In this document: positions 30,749 through 40,987 of the stretch, in pieces | How positions within the stretch are numbered: the first letter of the stretch is position 1 | Layout of the letters: every line of letters begins with the position of its first letter | From: Psychrobacter frigidicola | GTDB taxonomy: Bacteria > Pseudomonadota > Gammaproteobacteria > Pseudomonadales > Moraxellaceae | Direction of reading: 5' to 3' | Length of the DNA: 64,000 bases | NCBI RefSeq assembly: GCF_007997305.1 | Contig: NZ_VORZ01000002.1 | Location: 310,001 to 374,000 of the forward strand | Translations under genes and position numbers: made by a program | The notes under the pieces: model-generated | The model's database searches: none | Seen by the model: the letters and a program-made list of their open reading frames with translations, nothing else | What the model was told of the DNA's origin: nothing

Positions 30749-31266
30749 GGAAGTAGTATAGCGAAATTAACAGACAAAAAAAGGCCCACATAGGAGGAAA
30801 CTGTGGGCTGAGGAAAACAGGTTATTTGGTTAAACATAAATTTTATTATTGATTAGTCTTTGTTCTTACTTATAGAGATAAGGTTAATAGCTGATAATTC
30901 AATGATTTTTAATACTTGCTTACAAATATCCGTGTACAAGTGTTTTTTCTTATGTACACCATAGCCGAAACTAAAATTTTCAAATTAACTTAGTTACATG
31001 ACATTACGTTTATCGAAGTTTTAATACATTGTCACATTTTGAAAAATATTTGGATATTCATTAAATAGGCTTAAAAGCCTTGCTGTATGTCGCTTTAATA
31101 TTAATTGAACAGATGAAGTTATTACTTTTAGTAAGGGCTTTAGAGCTAAACTGTTTATCTTATAGTTTGAACTGATAATTAGGAATATACAGAGTGGGCA
31201 TGACGGCACGCCTTAAAAATGCTAAGCTAGCAGCCATCCTTACGTCTATCTTAAACTGGGTTAGCC
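30749..31266. other. intergenic region with an orphan terminator
   Basis: About 520 bases. No supported protein gene; the 62-codon minus frame at 31021-31209 lacks any family signature or good ribosome-binding site. It contains a minus-strand terminator at 30776-30809 and an imperfect inverted repeat GTGTACAAG / CTTATGTACAC near 30931-30960. Confidence 0.45.
30776..30809 (-). terminator. minus-strand terminator with no gene assigned to it
   Basis: Reverse strand reads AGCCCACA, an 11-base loop, TGTGGGCC and a run of seven T's. No protein gene on the minus strand ends just before it, so the transcript it ends is unknown (see findings). Confidence 0.65.
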
Positions 31267-31938
31267 ATGACCGAGAGTACACCTCTGCACACGCCACCGC
31301 TGCAAAATAATAGAAGCATTTTTAATTTACCGAACAATCTCACTATTGCGCGTATCTTAATGATTCCGCTATTTGTGGCAATTGCTTACTGGCCGCCAGC
31401 AATGGGCATTAATATGCCTGCTATTCCAGACAATGTCATTGCGCGAGTAGGAATGAGTGAGTTTAGCGATAGTTTGGTGCGGCATTTATTGTTGACTGGC
31501 ATATTTATTATTGCGGCTATCACCGATTGGCTGGATGGCTATTTTGCGCGCAAGCTGAATGTAATGTCTGCCTTTGGCCGATTTTTGGATCCAGTCGCTG
31601 ACAAGCTTATGGTGGCAGCCGCGCTTATTATCTTAGTACAATGGCATCCGAATATTATCATGTCGATTGCTGCGATTGTGATTATCTCGCGTGAGATTGC
31701 CGTGTCTGCACTGCGTGAATGGATGGCAGAACTCGGCAATCGCACCAGTGTGGCGGTCTCTTATGTGGGTAAATTAAAGACCGCTTTTCAAATGATTGCT
31801 ATTACGGTGCTGTTGTTGAACTGGGAGTCACTTGAAGTGATTGGCTATGTGTTGATGATGGCAGCAGTGATTTTAACCCTGTGGTCGATGTTTATTTATC
31901 TTAAAGCGGCATGGCCTTATCTTAAACAAAGCGGCTAG
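31267..31938 (+). CDS. pgsA: CDP-diacylglycerol-glycerol-3-phosphate 3-phosphatidyltransferase
   Basis: Commits CDP-diacylglycerol to phosphatidylglycerol synthesis in the inner membrane. The CDP-alcohol phosphotransferase motif D-G-x2-A-R-x8-G-x3-D-x3-D is visible as DWLDGYFARK followed by FGRFLDPVADK (about 87-112). 223 residues versus about 182 in E. coli: the extra residues are an N-terminal extension and a loop after the first helix (PPAMGINMPAIPDNVIARVG). Several hydrophobic helices. Followed by a terminator. Confidence 0.93.
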   Translation: MTESTPLHTPPLQNNRSIFNLPNNLTIARILMIPLFVAIAYWPPAMGINMPAIPDNVIARVGMSEFSDSLVRHLLLTGIFIIAAITDWLDGYFARKLNVMSAFGRFLDPVADKLMVAAALIILVQWHPNIIMSIAAIVIISREIAVSALREWMAELGNRTSVAVSYVGKLKTAFQMIAITVLLLNWESLEVIGYVLMMAAVILTLWSMFIYLKAAWPYLKQSG

Positions 31939-31973
31939 CTTTCTAAGCGTGTTATTACGAATTTAATAGTGAT

Positions 31974-32012
31974 AAAAAAACGCTAGTAGTGTCAAGCTAC
32001 TAGCGTTTTTTA
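31974..32012 (+). terminator. rho-independent terminator of pgsA
   Basis: Stem AAAAACGCTAGTAG / CTACTAGCGTTTTT with a T run, about 35 bases after the pgsA stop. The A run on the other side makes it usable from the minus strand too. Confidence 0.85.
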
Positions 32013-32109
32013 TCAATAATTTTGCTATTGCATCAGTCTGTTATTAAACTTTTGTCAGATATACTAAAATATTGTCGGACATGCTAAAACATTAAATATT
32101 AGCGCAGGC

Positions 32110-32604
32110 TTATAACGTTATTGAAAAATTTTCACCCAGACTGTCACCAACGGCGGTGTCCGTTACCGCAGCCGCAGTTATTTTAAATACGTTGGCAAAT
32201 GCATTACCGTTTGCCCAATATTCTGCGCCATGAGGGACGACTTTTATCAACTGAACTTTTGGATCCTCTTTGCCATGCTCAAAATAAGCGTTGTAGATAG
32301 TCGACCACAACTCTTCTAATTTGTCTTTATCCTCGACTAATTCAGCTTTACCAGTAATAGACAGGTAATCTTTATTATCTTGAGTAGCATAAGCAAGGTT
32401 TATTTCTGGATTTTTCTTAATATTCTCAACAGTATCAGAGGGTTTATGACCAATAAACCAAATCTCTTTAGCCCCAATGCTGGTTTCAGTCGTATTCATT
32501 GGGCAAGAATGCAGATGATCTTCACTGGTTCTTGTGGTCATCATGGTATATTTAATATCTTTTACTAACGCTTGGATCTTATCCATCTGTTCTTGCTTAC
32601 TCAT
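32110..32604 (-). CDS. pyridoxamine 5'-phosphate oxidase-fold protein, copy A
   Basis: A 164-residue flavin-binding split-barrel protein of the general stress protein 26 type. Typical stretches are TTETSIGAKEIWFIGHKPSD, INLAYATQDNKDYLSITG and VQLIKVVPHGAEYW. It aligns gap-free with the neighbouring copy B at 32759-33253, so the two arose by tandem duplication. In copy A the CPMNTTETS segment replaces WPMTTTETS. Likely binds FMN or F420-like flavin and acts in stress, but the reaction is unknown. Confidence 0.82.
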   Translation of the reverse strand: MSKQEQMDKIQALVKDIKYTMMTTRTSEDHLHSCPMNTTETSIGAKEIWFIGHKPSDTVENIKKNPEINLAYATQDNKDYLSITGKAELVEDKDKLEELWSTIYNAYFEHGKEDPKVQLIKVVPHGAEYWANGNAFANVFKITAAAVTDTAVGDSLGENFSITL

Positions 32605-32758
32605 AATGCTTATCCCTGTCGTTATGAATGTTTAAAATAATATACTGTCTTCATTATAGTTATTCATTAAAGCTATCAAATCATGCTTAATAAGCCACTA
32701 TTCTCATATCTTATGAAAATAGTGGTTTTATAAATAATACTTTTTATAAATGGTGACC

Positions 32759-33253
32759 TTATAAAGACACTGAGAATACATCGCCCATGTTTTCAGCCGT
32801 TTTACCTTCTTGTACTGCAGCGGCTGCCATCTTGAACATGTTCACTGTAGAGCTGCCACTGATCCAGCACTCTGCACCATGAGGGACGACTTTAATCAGC
32901 TGAACTTTTGGATCGTCTTTACCTTGCTCAAAAAAGGCGTTGTCGATTGGTGACCACAGCTCATCGAGCTTGTCTTTATCGGTTGATAGTTCTGCATTAC
33001 CACTGATAGACACGTAATTCTTCGCATCTTGCGTGGCATAAGATAGACCTACTTTTGGATTGTCTTCAAGATCTTTGACTACATCTGACGTTTTATCACC
33101 GATAAACCAAATCTCTTTGGCGCCAAGGCTAGTTTCAGTCGTGGTCATTGGCCAAGCATGCACATCGCCTTTCTTATTAACCGTACTCATCATCGCAAAT
33201 TTAACATCTTTGATAACGTCTTGAATCTTATCGATATGGTCTTGTCTACTCAT
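32759..33253 (-). CDS. pyridoxamine 5'-phosphate oxidase-fold protein, copy B
   Basis: 164 residues, tandem paralogue of copy A (154-base gap). It keeps the more usual family motif VHAWPMTTTETSLGAKEIWF and VSISGNAELSTDKDKLDELW. The C-terminal tails of both copies are poorly conserved apart from a final phenylalanine-serine pattern. Copy B lies upstream and may be the ancestral gene; co-transcription is likely because no terminator is seen between them. Confidence 0.82.
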   Translation of the reverse strand: MSRQDHIDKIQDVIKDVKFAMMSTVNKKGDVHAWPMTTTETSLGAKEIWFIGDKTSDVVKDLEDNPKVGLSYATQDAKNYVSISGNAELSTDKDKLDELWSPIDNAFFEQGKDDPKVQLIKVVPHGAECWISGSSTVNMFKMAAAAVQEGKTAENMGDVFSVSL

Positions 33254-33650
33254 GAGGCTTATCCTTAATTTGTTATAATAATCGAATAAAAACGATCTAA
33301 AGTTATTTAAATTTGAGAAACTATTCTTAATAAATGAGTTGTGCTTTTAAAACTGTAGCGTTGTACCTTTATAATTGTAACTTTGAAACTGCATCTAGAA
33401 TAGCGAGGTTTACTAACGCAGTTATATAGGTTAGCCGTAAACCCATGTGAGCTTTTGTAAGCACTACGACAGTTAGGTAAAACGGGCAGTGGTCTTGTAC
33501 TGCTATACTACAATCGTGTTTATTAGGTAGTAAACAGAAAGATATTATAAAATCAAAGAGGATGTTAGGTAGATAAACCATGAATTTATCGCGGTTTATA
33601 CCTGCTTATTAGAGGTCTTCTTGTTATAATGTGCCCACCCTTTTCGTTAC
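33254..33650. other. divergent intergenic region upstream of purL
   Basis: About 440 bases up to the chosen purL start. Besides the purL promoter at 33622-33630 no ORF or repeat is supported. A 70-codon minus frame at 33369-33581 has no signature. Confidence 0.45.
33622..33630 (+). promoter_or_regulatory. extended -10 promoter of purL
   Basis: TG-T-TATAAT, a perfect extended -10 element, with no good -35 box in front. The predicted transcription start near 33637 leaves a leader of about 60 bases to ATG 33696. Confidence 0.6.
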
Positions 33651-33695
33651 ATGGCAGTGATGCCGCTCTTTGCCCATCCTATGGAATATGCCTTT

Positions 33696-36600
33696 ATGAT
33701 GACCATCGCCGGACAACCATTTTTGACCGATTTTCAGACGCAGCAACTCATCAGTCAGTTTCAGCAAAAAACCAATCTAAACATTACCCAAATTAGCACC
33801 CAACAAGTCTATGTGTTGTCACGGGAACTTGACGGTAATGAGCATAAAAAGGCGTTAGACCTACTTGCTGTTGACAGTGCGACGGTACTTGCAGCCCCCC
33901 AAGATAATCAATTACAAGTGATCGTTGGCCCGCGTTTTGGTACGATTTCGCCATGGGCCAGTAAAGCGACGGATATTTTTAATAACTGTGAGATTGTGAT
34001 TAAGCGTGTTGAGCGCGTGATTGTTTATACTTTAACGGTTGATGGCGAAGTGAGTAACAGTCAGCTGAGTGAAAAACTACCTAAAGCCGCTGAGCAATTA
34101 TTATTTGACCGTATGACCCAGAGCTTGGTCTATGATTTGAGTGAAACCAGCAAGTTATTTGATGATGAGCAGCCAGCATCGCTTAATCATATCGATGTGA
34201 TTGGTGCAGGTCGTGAAGCTCTAGAATCAGCCAATACAGAATTTGGTTTTGCTTTATCTAGTGAAGATATAGACTATTTAATGAATGCCTATGTTGATGA
34301 GCTACAGCGCAATCCGACTGACGTTGAGCTGATGATGTTTGCGCAGGCCAATTCTGAGCATTGCCGTCATAAAATCTTTAATGCTAAGTGGACGATTGAT
34401 GGCGAAGTGCAGTCTAAATCATTGTTCCAAATGATTAAAAATACCTATAAAACCAATCCACAAGGCATTTTGTCGGCTTATAAAGACAATGCGGCGGTAA
34501 TGGAAGGGTCAGAAGGTTGGCGCTTTTATCCAGTTCCTGAAGATGCGATGGATGCCAATTCAGCCCATCCTTACGATTTCCATCAAGAAGAAATCGATAT
34601 CTTAATGAAAGTCGAAACTCATAATCACCCAACGGCGATTGCGCCTTATGCGGGTGCAGCGACTGGTGCGGGTGGTGAGATTCGTGATGAAGGTGCAACT
34701 GGTCGTGGCGGTAAACCAAAAGCAGGCTTAACTGGTTTTCATGTGTCGCATTTGCATATTCCTGAGCTAGCAGAGAAGTGGGAACAGTCCGGTCAGGTGA
34801 GCACGAAAGACTACGGTACGCCTGATCGTATGGCAACCAGTCTTGAGATTATGCTTGAGGCACCATTAGGCAGTGCCAACTTCTCTAATGAGTTTGGTCG
34901 TCCCAATCTATGCGGTTATTTCCGTAGTTTCCAATTGGATACCTCAGCGGCAAAAGACGGCAGCGAAATGCGCGGCTATCATAAACCAATCATGCTTGCC
35001 GGTGGTTATGGCAATATCAAACGTAACTTAATAGAAAAAAATAGCATTCAGCAAGGTGATTTACTCATCGTCCTTGGTGGTCCTGCGATGCAAATTGGAT
35101 TGGGTGGCGGTGCGGCATCTTCTGTCGATAGTGGCTCATTAGATGAAGGCTTAGACTTTGCGTCGGTTCAGCGTGATAACGCGGAAATGGAACGTCGCTG
35201 TCAAGAAGTGATGGATCGTTGCTGGGCGTTGGCTGGTAATGATGTTGATGCGAGCAACAATGGTAAAGATGGCAATCCAATCGTCTCTCTACATGATGTG
35301 GGCGCAGGCGGTTTATCAAATGCGATGCCAGAATTGGTCAATGACCATGAAATGGGTGCGCATCTAAACTTGCGTAAGGTTCCTTCGTTAGAAGCTGGTA
35401 TGTCACCAATGGCAATTTGGTCGAATGAAGCACAAGAGCGTTATGTGTTAGCGATTCATCCTGAAAGCGAAGCCCAGTTCGATGCAATTTGTGCCCGTGA
35501 GCGTTGCCCGTATGCCATCTTAGGTACGGCGACTGATGTCCGTCAGTTGATTGTCGATGATGAATTGTTAGCAGAACAGCCAGTTGATATGCCGATGCAG
35601 GTGTTGCTTGGTGGTACGCCGCAGATGAAGCGTAGCTTTAGCCGTTCTGAGCGCACCTTGCCAGCGTTGGAACTTGACGAGGTTAATTTAGCTGAATCTA
35701 TTACTGACGTTTTACGCCATCCTACCGTTGCTAGCAAGTCGTTCCTAATTAGCATTGGTGACCGTTCTATTGGCGGTATGGTGGTGCGTGACCAGTATGT
35801 TGGTCGCTATCAAGTGCCGGTTGCAGATTGTGCGGTAACGGCATCTGGCTTGCTCAATCTTGATGGTCAACCGATGAGCGGTGAAGCCATGAGTGTCGGT
35901 GAACGTACACCGGTCGCCTTGATTAGCCCAACCGCTTCTGCACGCATGGCCGTCGGTGAAGCAATTACCAACATTGCTGGCGCACGTATTGCGCAGTTAT
36001 CAGATATTACGATGTCAGCAAACTGGATGGCGGCTTGCGGTGACGACGCGGAAGATGAAGCATTGTTCGATGCGGTTCATGCGATTGGCGAAGAGCTGTG
36101 CCCTGCGCTAGGTATCGCTATTCCAGTGGGTAAAGACTCGCTATCGATGCGTGCCAATTGGACGGACAGTAATGTTAAAAGCGATGCCAACAACTCTGAG
36201 CAGGGTGCGCAAGACAAATCCATCGTCTCGCCAATGAGCTTGGTCATCACTGCTTTTGCGCCAGTGGTTGATGTGGCACAAACGCTAACCCCTGAATTGA
36301 TTAATGGCGATAGCGCGTTTTACCGGATTGACTTATCTAAGGGTAAATTGCGTTTAGGCGGTTCAATCTTGGCGCAAACGCTGAGCCAATTGGGTAATGA
36401 CTGCCCAGACTTAACGCATCCGAGCGACTTGGTTGATTTCTTTAACTTTATCCAAGCCGGTAACGCGCAAGAGGTTATCAGTGCCTATCACGATATCGGT
36501 GATGGCGGCTTGCTTGCCACTATCGCTGAGATGCAATTTACCAGTCGCCAAGGTATCAAGCTGTCATTGACCGATGATAACTTATTAGGTCAATTGTTCA

Positions 36601-37733
36601 GTGAAGAGTTAGGCGCGGTCATCCAAGTTATGCCAGAAGACGTGCCAGCCTTGATGCAATTGGCAGAAGAGTTTAACGTTAGTGATATGCTCAGCCTAGT
36701 CGGTCAAAGTATAGAGGAAGAGAGTTTAATTATCCAAACCCCAACGCTCATGGGCGATAAAACCTTAAGCTTTAGCCGTGGTAAATTACAGCAGGAGTGG
36801 AGTCAGGTCAGCTATCAAATCGCTCGTCGCCGTGACAATCCTGCTTGCGTACAACAAGAGTATGATTTGATTACCGATAGCAGCTATCAAGGTCTAATTG
36901 CCACGCCAAACTTTGATTTGAGCCAAGCGATTGAAGCGCCTTATCTGAATAGTCGCGCCAATAAACCCAAAGTCGCTATCTTACGTGAACAAGGCGTCAA
37001 TGGTCAGCTAGAGATGGCAGCAGGCTTTACTCAAGCGGGCTTTGAAGCGGTAGACGTGCACATGAGCGACTTGCTCAAAGGTCGTATTAATCTACGTGAC
37101 TTCGAAGGTTTAGTGACTTGTGGCGGCTTTAGCTACGGTGACGTATTGGGCGCAGGCTCGGGCTGGGCGAACTCTATCTTATTCCATGACGACTTGCGCA
37201 TGCAGTTTGTGCGCTTCTTCTCGCGTCCTGAAACCTTTACCCTTGGCGTCTGTAACGGCTGTCAGATGATGGCGCAGTTGAAAGACTTAATCCCAGGAGC
37301 CGAGAACTTTCCACGCTTTATCGCGAATAAATCGGCTCGCTTTGAAGCGCGTACCGTCAACGTAAAAGTTGAGCGCACCAAGTCGATATTATTCAAAGGT
37401 ATGCAAGACAGTATCTTACCGATTGCAGTTGCGCACGGTGAAGGCTTTGCGACGCTTAATGCCACCGAGATTGACGGTATGGCCAAACACGGTCAGCTTG
37501 CCATGCGTTTTGTCGATAGCCAAGGTCAGCCCACTGAGACGTATCCGCTTAATCCAAACGGTTCGGTCGGCGGTGTCACCGGTCTATGTAGCACTGATGG
37601 TCGCGTCACGATTATGATGCCGCATCCTGAGCGTACGCTACGCGCGTACAATCACAGCTGGAAACCGGCTGCTTGGGATGAAGATGGCGCGTGGATGCGT
37701 ATGTTCCGTAATGCGCGGGCTTGGGTTCGTTAA
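33696..37733 (+). CDS. purL: phosphoribosylformylglycinamidine synthase
   Basis: Catalyses the ATP- and glutamine-dependent fourth step of purine synthesis. The large gammaproteobacterial single-chain form, about 1345 residues: N-terminal PurS-like part, FGAM synthase domain with VETHNHPTAIAPYAGAATG and GGGAASS motifs, second AIRS-like half (SIGDRSIGGMVVRDQYVG), and a C-terminal class I glutaminase with nucleophile Cys in GVCNGCQMM and the His-Glu pair in MMPHPERTLR. ATG 33696 (MMTIAG) matches the family start better than ATG 33651, which is also in frame. Confidence 0.96.
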   Translation: MMTIAGQPFLTDFQTQQLISQFQQKTNLNITQISTQQVYVLSRELDGNEHKKALDLLAVDSATVLAAPQDNQLQVIVGPRFGTISPWASKATDIFNNCEIVIKRVERVIVYTLTVDGEVSNSQLSEKLPKAAEQLLFDRMTQSLVYDLSETSKLFDDEQPASLNHIDVIGAGREALESANTEFGFALSSEDIDYLMNAYVDELQRNPTDVELMMFAQANSEHCRHKIFNAKWTIDGEVQSKSLFQMIKNTYKTNPQGILSAYKDNAAVMEGSEGWRFYPVPEDAMDANSAHPYDFHQEEIDILMKVETHNHPTAIAPYAGAATGAGGEIRDEGATGRGGKPKAGLTGFHVSHLHIPELAEKWEQSGQVSTKDYGTPDRMATSLEIMLEAPLGSANFSNEFGRPNLCGYFRSFQLDTSAAKDGSEMRGYHKPIMLAGGYGNIKRNLIEKNSIQQGDLLIVLGGPAMQIGLGGGAASSVDSGSLDEGLDFASVQRDNAEMERRCQEVMDRCWALAGNDVDASNNGKDGNPIVSLHDVGAGGLSNAMPELVNDHEMGAHLNLRKVPSLEAGMSPMAIWSNEAQERYVLAIHPESEAQFDAICARERCPYAILGTATDVRQLIVDDELLAEQPVDMPMQVLLGGTPQMKRSFSRSERTLPALELDEVNLAESITDVLRHPTVASKSFLISIGDRSIGGMVVRDQYVGRYQVPVADCAVTASGLLNLDGQPMSGEAMSVGERTPVALISPTASARMAVGEAITNIAGARIAQLSDITMSANWMAACGDDAEDEALFDAVHAIGEELCPALGIAIPVGKDSLSMRANWTDSNVKSDANNSEQGAQDKSIVSPMSLVITAFAPVVDVAQTLTPELINGDSAFYRIDLSKGKLRLGGSILAQTLSQLGNDCPDLTHPSDLVDFFNFIQAGNAQEVISAYHDIGDGGLLATIAEMQFTSRQGIKLSLTDDNLLGQLFSEELGAVIQVMPEDVPALMQLAEEFNVSDMLSLVGQSIEEESLIIQTPTLMGDKTLSFSRGKLQQEWSQVSYQIARRRDNPACVQQEYDLITDSSYQGLIATPNFDLSQAIEAPYLNSRANKPKVAILREQGVNGQLEMAAGFTQAGFEAVDVHMSDLLKGRINLRDFEGLVTCGGFSYGDVLGAGSGWANSILFHDDLRMQFVRFFSRPETFTLGVCNGCQMMAQLKDLIPGAENFPRFIANKSARFEARTVNVKVERTKSILFKGMQDSILPIAVAHGEGFATLNATEIDGMAKHGQLAMRFVDSQGQPTETYPLNPNGSVGGVTGLCSTDGRVTIMMPHPERTLRAYNHSWKPAAWDEDGAWMRMFRNARAWVR

Positions 37734-37758
37734 GGTAGTTTGAGTTATTGTAGATAAT

Positions 37759-37788
37759 AAAAAAGGTGGGCTTAGGCTCACCTTTTTT
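37759..37788. terminator. bidirectional terminator between purL and the HD-ATPase gene
   Basis: Stem AAAAAAGGTG / CACCTTTTTT with a 10-base loop, between convergent genes; T runs on both strands. Confidence 0.8.
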
Positions 37789-37864
37789 GTGTTTGGAATA
37801 ATTAGATCGTTGGCTTATGAAGTTTGTCTAGAAAAGTTAAGTCAATAGGTTGAAAATTCTTCCC

Positions 37865-40800
37865 TCACTCATAAGCTTCGTACCACCCGGGATTTACTAA
37901 CTTTGAATTGTCGATTAAATAACTCTTCATTTCAGTATAGATTAAGTCTAAATCTCTATCACTATTAACTAGCTCTAGACATTGAATTATTTTTTCATTA
38001 GCTATCTCAATAATTATGTCATTGATTTTAGAGAAAGGTAAAACAATGAAAGGTTCAACTCCTTCTTTAAGAGATAAGCGAATTATATTTTCTATAATAG
38101 TTTTTGGTAAAAAGCTATATTGTGACCTAAATTCTTTCAAGCTAGAGATTCTTTCAAAAGCTATATTCTCTAGACCATCATGTCTATAAATATTATAAAA
38201 GCTCTTGAGTGAATTGACTATAAATGGTGAGTCATTTAAATCAATCTTCTTTATATTTAAAGATTCAATAGTAGGTTTTGAGTATAGAAAAAAATCAGAA
38301 CTTTTACTTATATTTTCATCGGAAATATAATATCTGGAAAACCCCTCCTTTATTAAAATTTCTTGAAAATACTTATTCTTTAATAAATAACTAACCATGC
38401 TAGAATTGATAGTTAAAATATCATCTATTTTTGTTTTAGCTATTAATGAATCCAAGTCTAAGTCATCAAAGTCAGTATTAATAAAAGCATTACTTTTCAA
38501 AACATCTTTTAGTTTTTTATTTGTTTGGATTTTTATTTCTTTCCATTCATCCGCTTTATCTTGAAGTAATGTTAAATCAAGACTTGAATCTATTTCACCA
38601 AAACTTAGTAAAAAAGAAGTATGTATTTCGTTGTTATTGAACATTTCATCTATAAGATCAGTATCTCCATTTTTACTATTTTCCATGAAGTTTTTATAAA
38701 CTTTACTTATCGTTTGGTATATGTATCTTCTATCTTTTATTTTTTCACGATTTAAGCTTACTGCCTTAGAGGCATTTATATTGTATATATCAAAGGTTAC
38801 GGATATATTGTTCATGCTAAATATTGTAGGTAATAAAGACGATCCAATTCTATATGAAAAAGGTTCTATATACTGACCTCTAAACTTTATTCTTGAATCT
38901 TTTCTTGAAGTTGAACATAATGTAATATCTTCATCAAAACGAATACTCATTGCGGAATTATTTTTTCTATCCCAGTAGTAAATAGGTTTGTTATTTTCGT
39001 TTTTAGTTGTACATGTATTTAATATCTCCAGTTTCTCTGAATTCATAATATTTACTAGAGGGTTTTCTACTATATATTTTACTTTCATCAATCTTATTAA
39101 GTGATTTAAATCTTGGATTTTAATTCCATTAAATCTTGCAAGGTTTTCTAAGATAACATAACTATGGTTGTCAGTAATATTCTTTTGTATGGATTTTATT
39201 TTTGTTATTTTTTCTAAAACAATTATATTTGTTCCATAGTTACCTAAATCACTAATTTTTTTTATAAAGCAATACCCATTTCTACCAGATAAAGGTGAAC
39301 TCAATTCAATTTTTAAACTCTCGTGAGTCAGACGACTTTTAGTAAATATAGTGATCTTCTGCTGTTTTGCGGGTAAGTCTTTCATAAGTAGGAAAGCACT
39401 GTGTAAGCCTATGCCAAACTCTCCTGATGGTCGCATCCACTCAGGCATTTGGTGAACTATTTTTTGCTTTTCTTTATTGTTTTTTGAACCAGCTATTTTT
39501 TGCATATATTCAAGGTCTGTGCGCGAGATACCAACACCGTTATCCTCAATACTAAACTCCCATAACGTTGAATCCTCATCATCAGCGACCTTTTTACAAT
39601 CTAACGTTATAGGGTAGTCTGCAAATAAGCTTTGAGTATCTTTGTCATACGGATTACCATTTTTAGGTAACTTTCTTGAACTATGATTTTGTCCGTGCTC
39701 CAACCAAACACGAATCATAGTTGCATCAATAGCATTTTGAATCAGCTCTCGATAGATGCTCATATCGTCTTTGTATAGGTTGTTACCTTGCAATAATTCA
39801 ATAGCACTGCGCTCGTCCAATGAGAATTTCATTGGCTTACCATCCAATAATATCTTTGAATCATCCATCTCCACATCAAGCTTATTGATAGTTGGGAGCA
39901 GACCAAAATCACGATGAGGAACGATGTTTTTCCACTGTGACATCTGGTTTTGAATTTCTTCTTTTATCCAATCAAACCAATTTCGGCATTCAATATATGC
40001 CATTTCAGTACTACAAATTGCTGTTACGCTGACAGTCTCATTGTCTAGCTGAAACTCACGAATGGCTTGATGCTTATGTTTATGAGTTTCACTAAACGAC
40101 GGCATATTACTAACTTGTCTTGCCATGATAGGGCAAAAGCGGTTGTCATCAATATCAAATAAATCACCTAATCGTAGCAAGCAAGCGACAAATCGGGGAT
40201 GACAATTCTCAGTACCCATTCCCGTTTGCCGAAAAGGTAAATCATTCATGACATAATCAAATCCAAGTCCATGTGCCCAGCATATTTGACCAAGATAACG
40301 ATAGATACGCTTGGGGAGGAGTTCAGTGCGGGGAGAACTAATACCAAGTTTTTCAAATGGATCTATGACCACTGAATTTGAGTTTTTGGCATGACCTCGG
40401 CGATACTACTCAGCAACCATCTGGCGATATTTTTCAACGCCCGTATGTGGGTCTGAATGATTGACGAGCGCCTTATTCCATCCATCCTCATGCCACACTT
40501 TAGCAAATTCATGTAAATCTTGCGTATTGTCATTAGCAAGATTTTCGACATACTCTTTGAATTTTTCGTCATTAACCACGGATTGTACTTCATCGGCATT
40601 GAATAGCATCCCGATATCATGCCAATAAGCTGCTTCTAATATTAGCCATGTGTCTGTCGCTGTTAGCTTCTCAATATTATTACCGAGCAGACGCTCAATA
40701 TTAACTAGTATTTGCTGTGAATGAGATTCATTGTGGCTACTAAAGTGTGGATAATAACTACCCACATTTTCAAGCGATTTACCGACGAGCTTTTGATCAA

Positions 40801-40882
40801 AGTTCCACTGCGACATTAATATCGCTGTATTGCTATCTTCTTCGGTCTTTCTTTTTAAATGTTTGATTAATCCTGCGCTCAT
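37865..40882 (-). pseudogene. HD domain + GHKL (HSP90-like) ATPase protein interrupted by one in-frame TAG
   Basis: Two ORFs in the same frame (40882-40406, 158 codons; then 40405-37865) are separated only by a TAG at 40406-40408. Read through, they give a protein of 1005 residues. Part one holds an HD-type metal phosphohydrolase motif (His50, His54, His88-Asp89 in AAYWHDIGML), continued after the stop by ACLLRLGDLFDID. Part two holds a GHKL ATPase: N box ELIQNAIDAT (about 379-388), G1 DNGVGI (447-452) and G2 GEFGIGLHSAF (487-497). The C-terminal 500 residues are unassigned. The residues around the stop (MVAE-stop-YRRGHAKNS) read as one continuous HD-domain helix; CAG to TAG is one change. 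AT-rich. ATG 40882 has a good AGGA ribosome-binding site. Either a recent pseudogene, a sequence error, or readthrough; the second half has a GTG at 40372 that could serve as a separate start. Confidence 0.75.
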
Positions 40883-40987
40883 GGTGAATCCTTTTTTGTG
40901 TATTTAGCTTAATATTTTAGTTTTACTCTATACCGTTGCACTTTCTATTCAACGGTATACGCATGACTAATACACACTTTAGCATCC

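Noticed and set aside
31021..31209. 62-codon minus-strand ORF before pgsA
   Set aside because: No conserved features; considered as the gene served by the orphan terminator, but it ends over 200 bases before it.
33651..33695. Upstream in-frame ATG for purL
   Set aside because: It adds residues that do not match the PurL N-terminus; ATG 33696 (MMTIAG) fits the family and leaves a normal leader.
40363..40620. 85-codon minus-strand ORF over the amber region
   Set aside because: It is in another frame than the HD domain and has no domain pattern; the HD reading frame explains this stretch.
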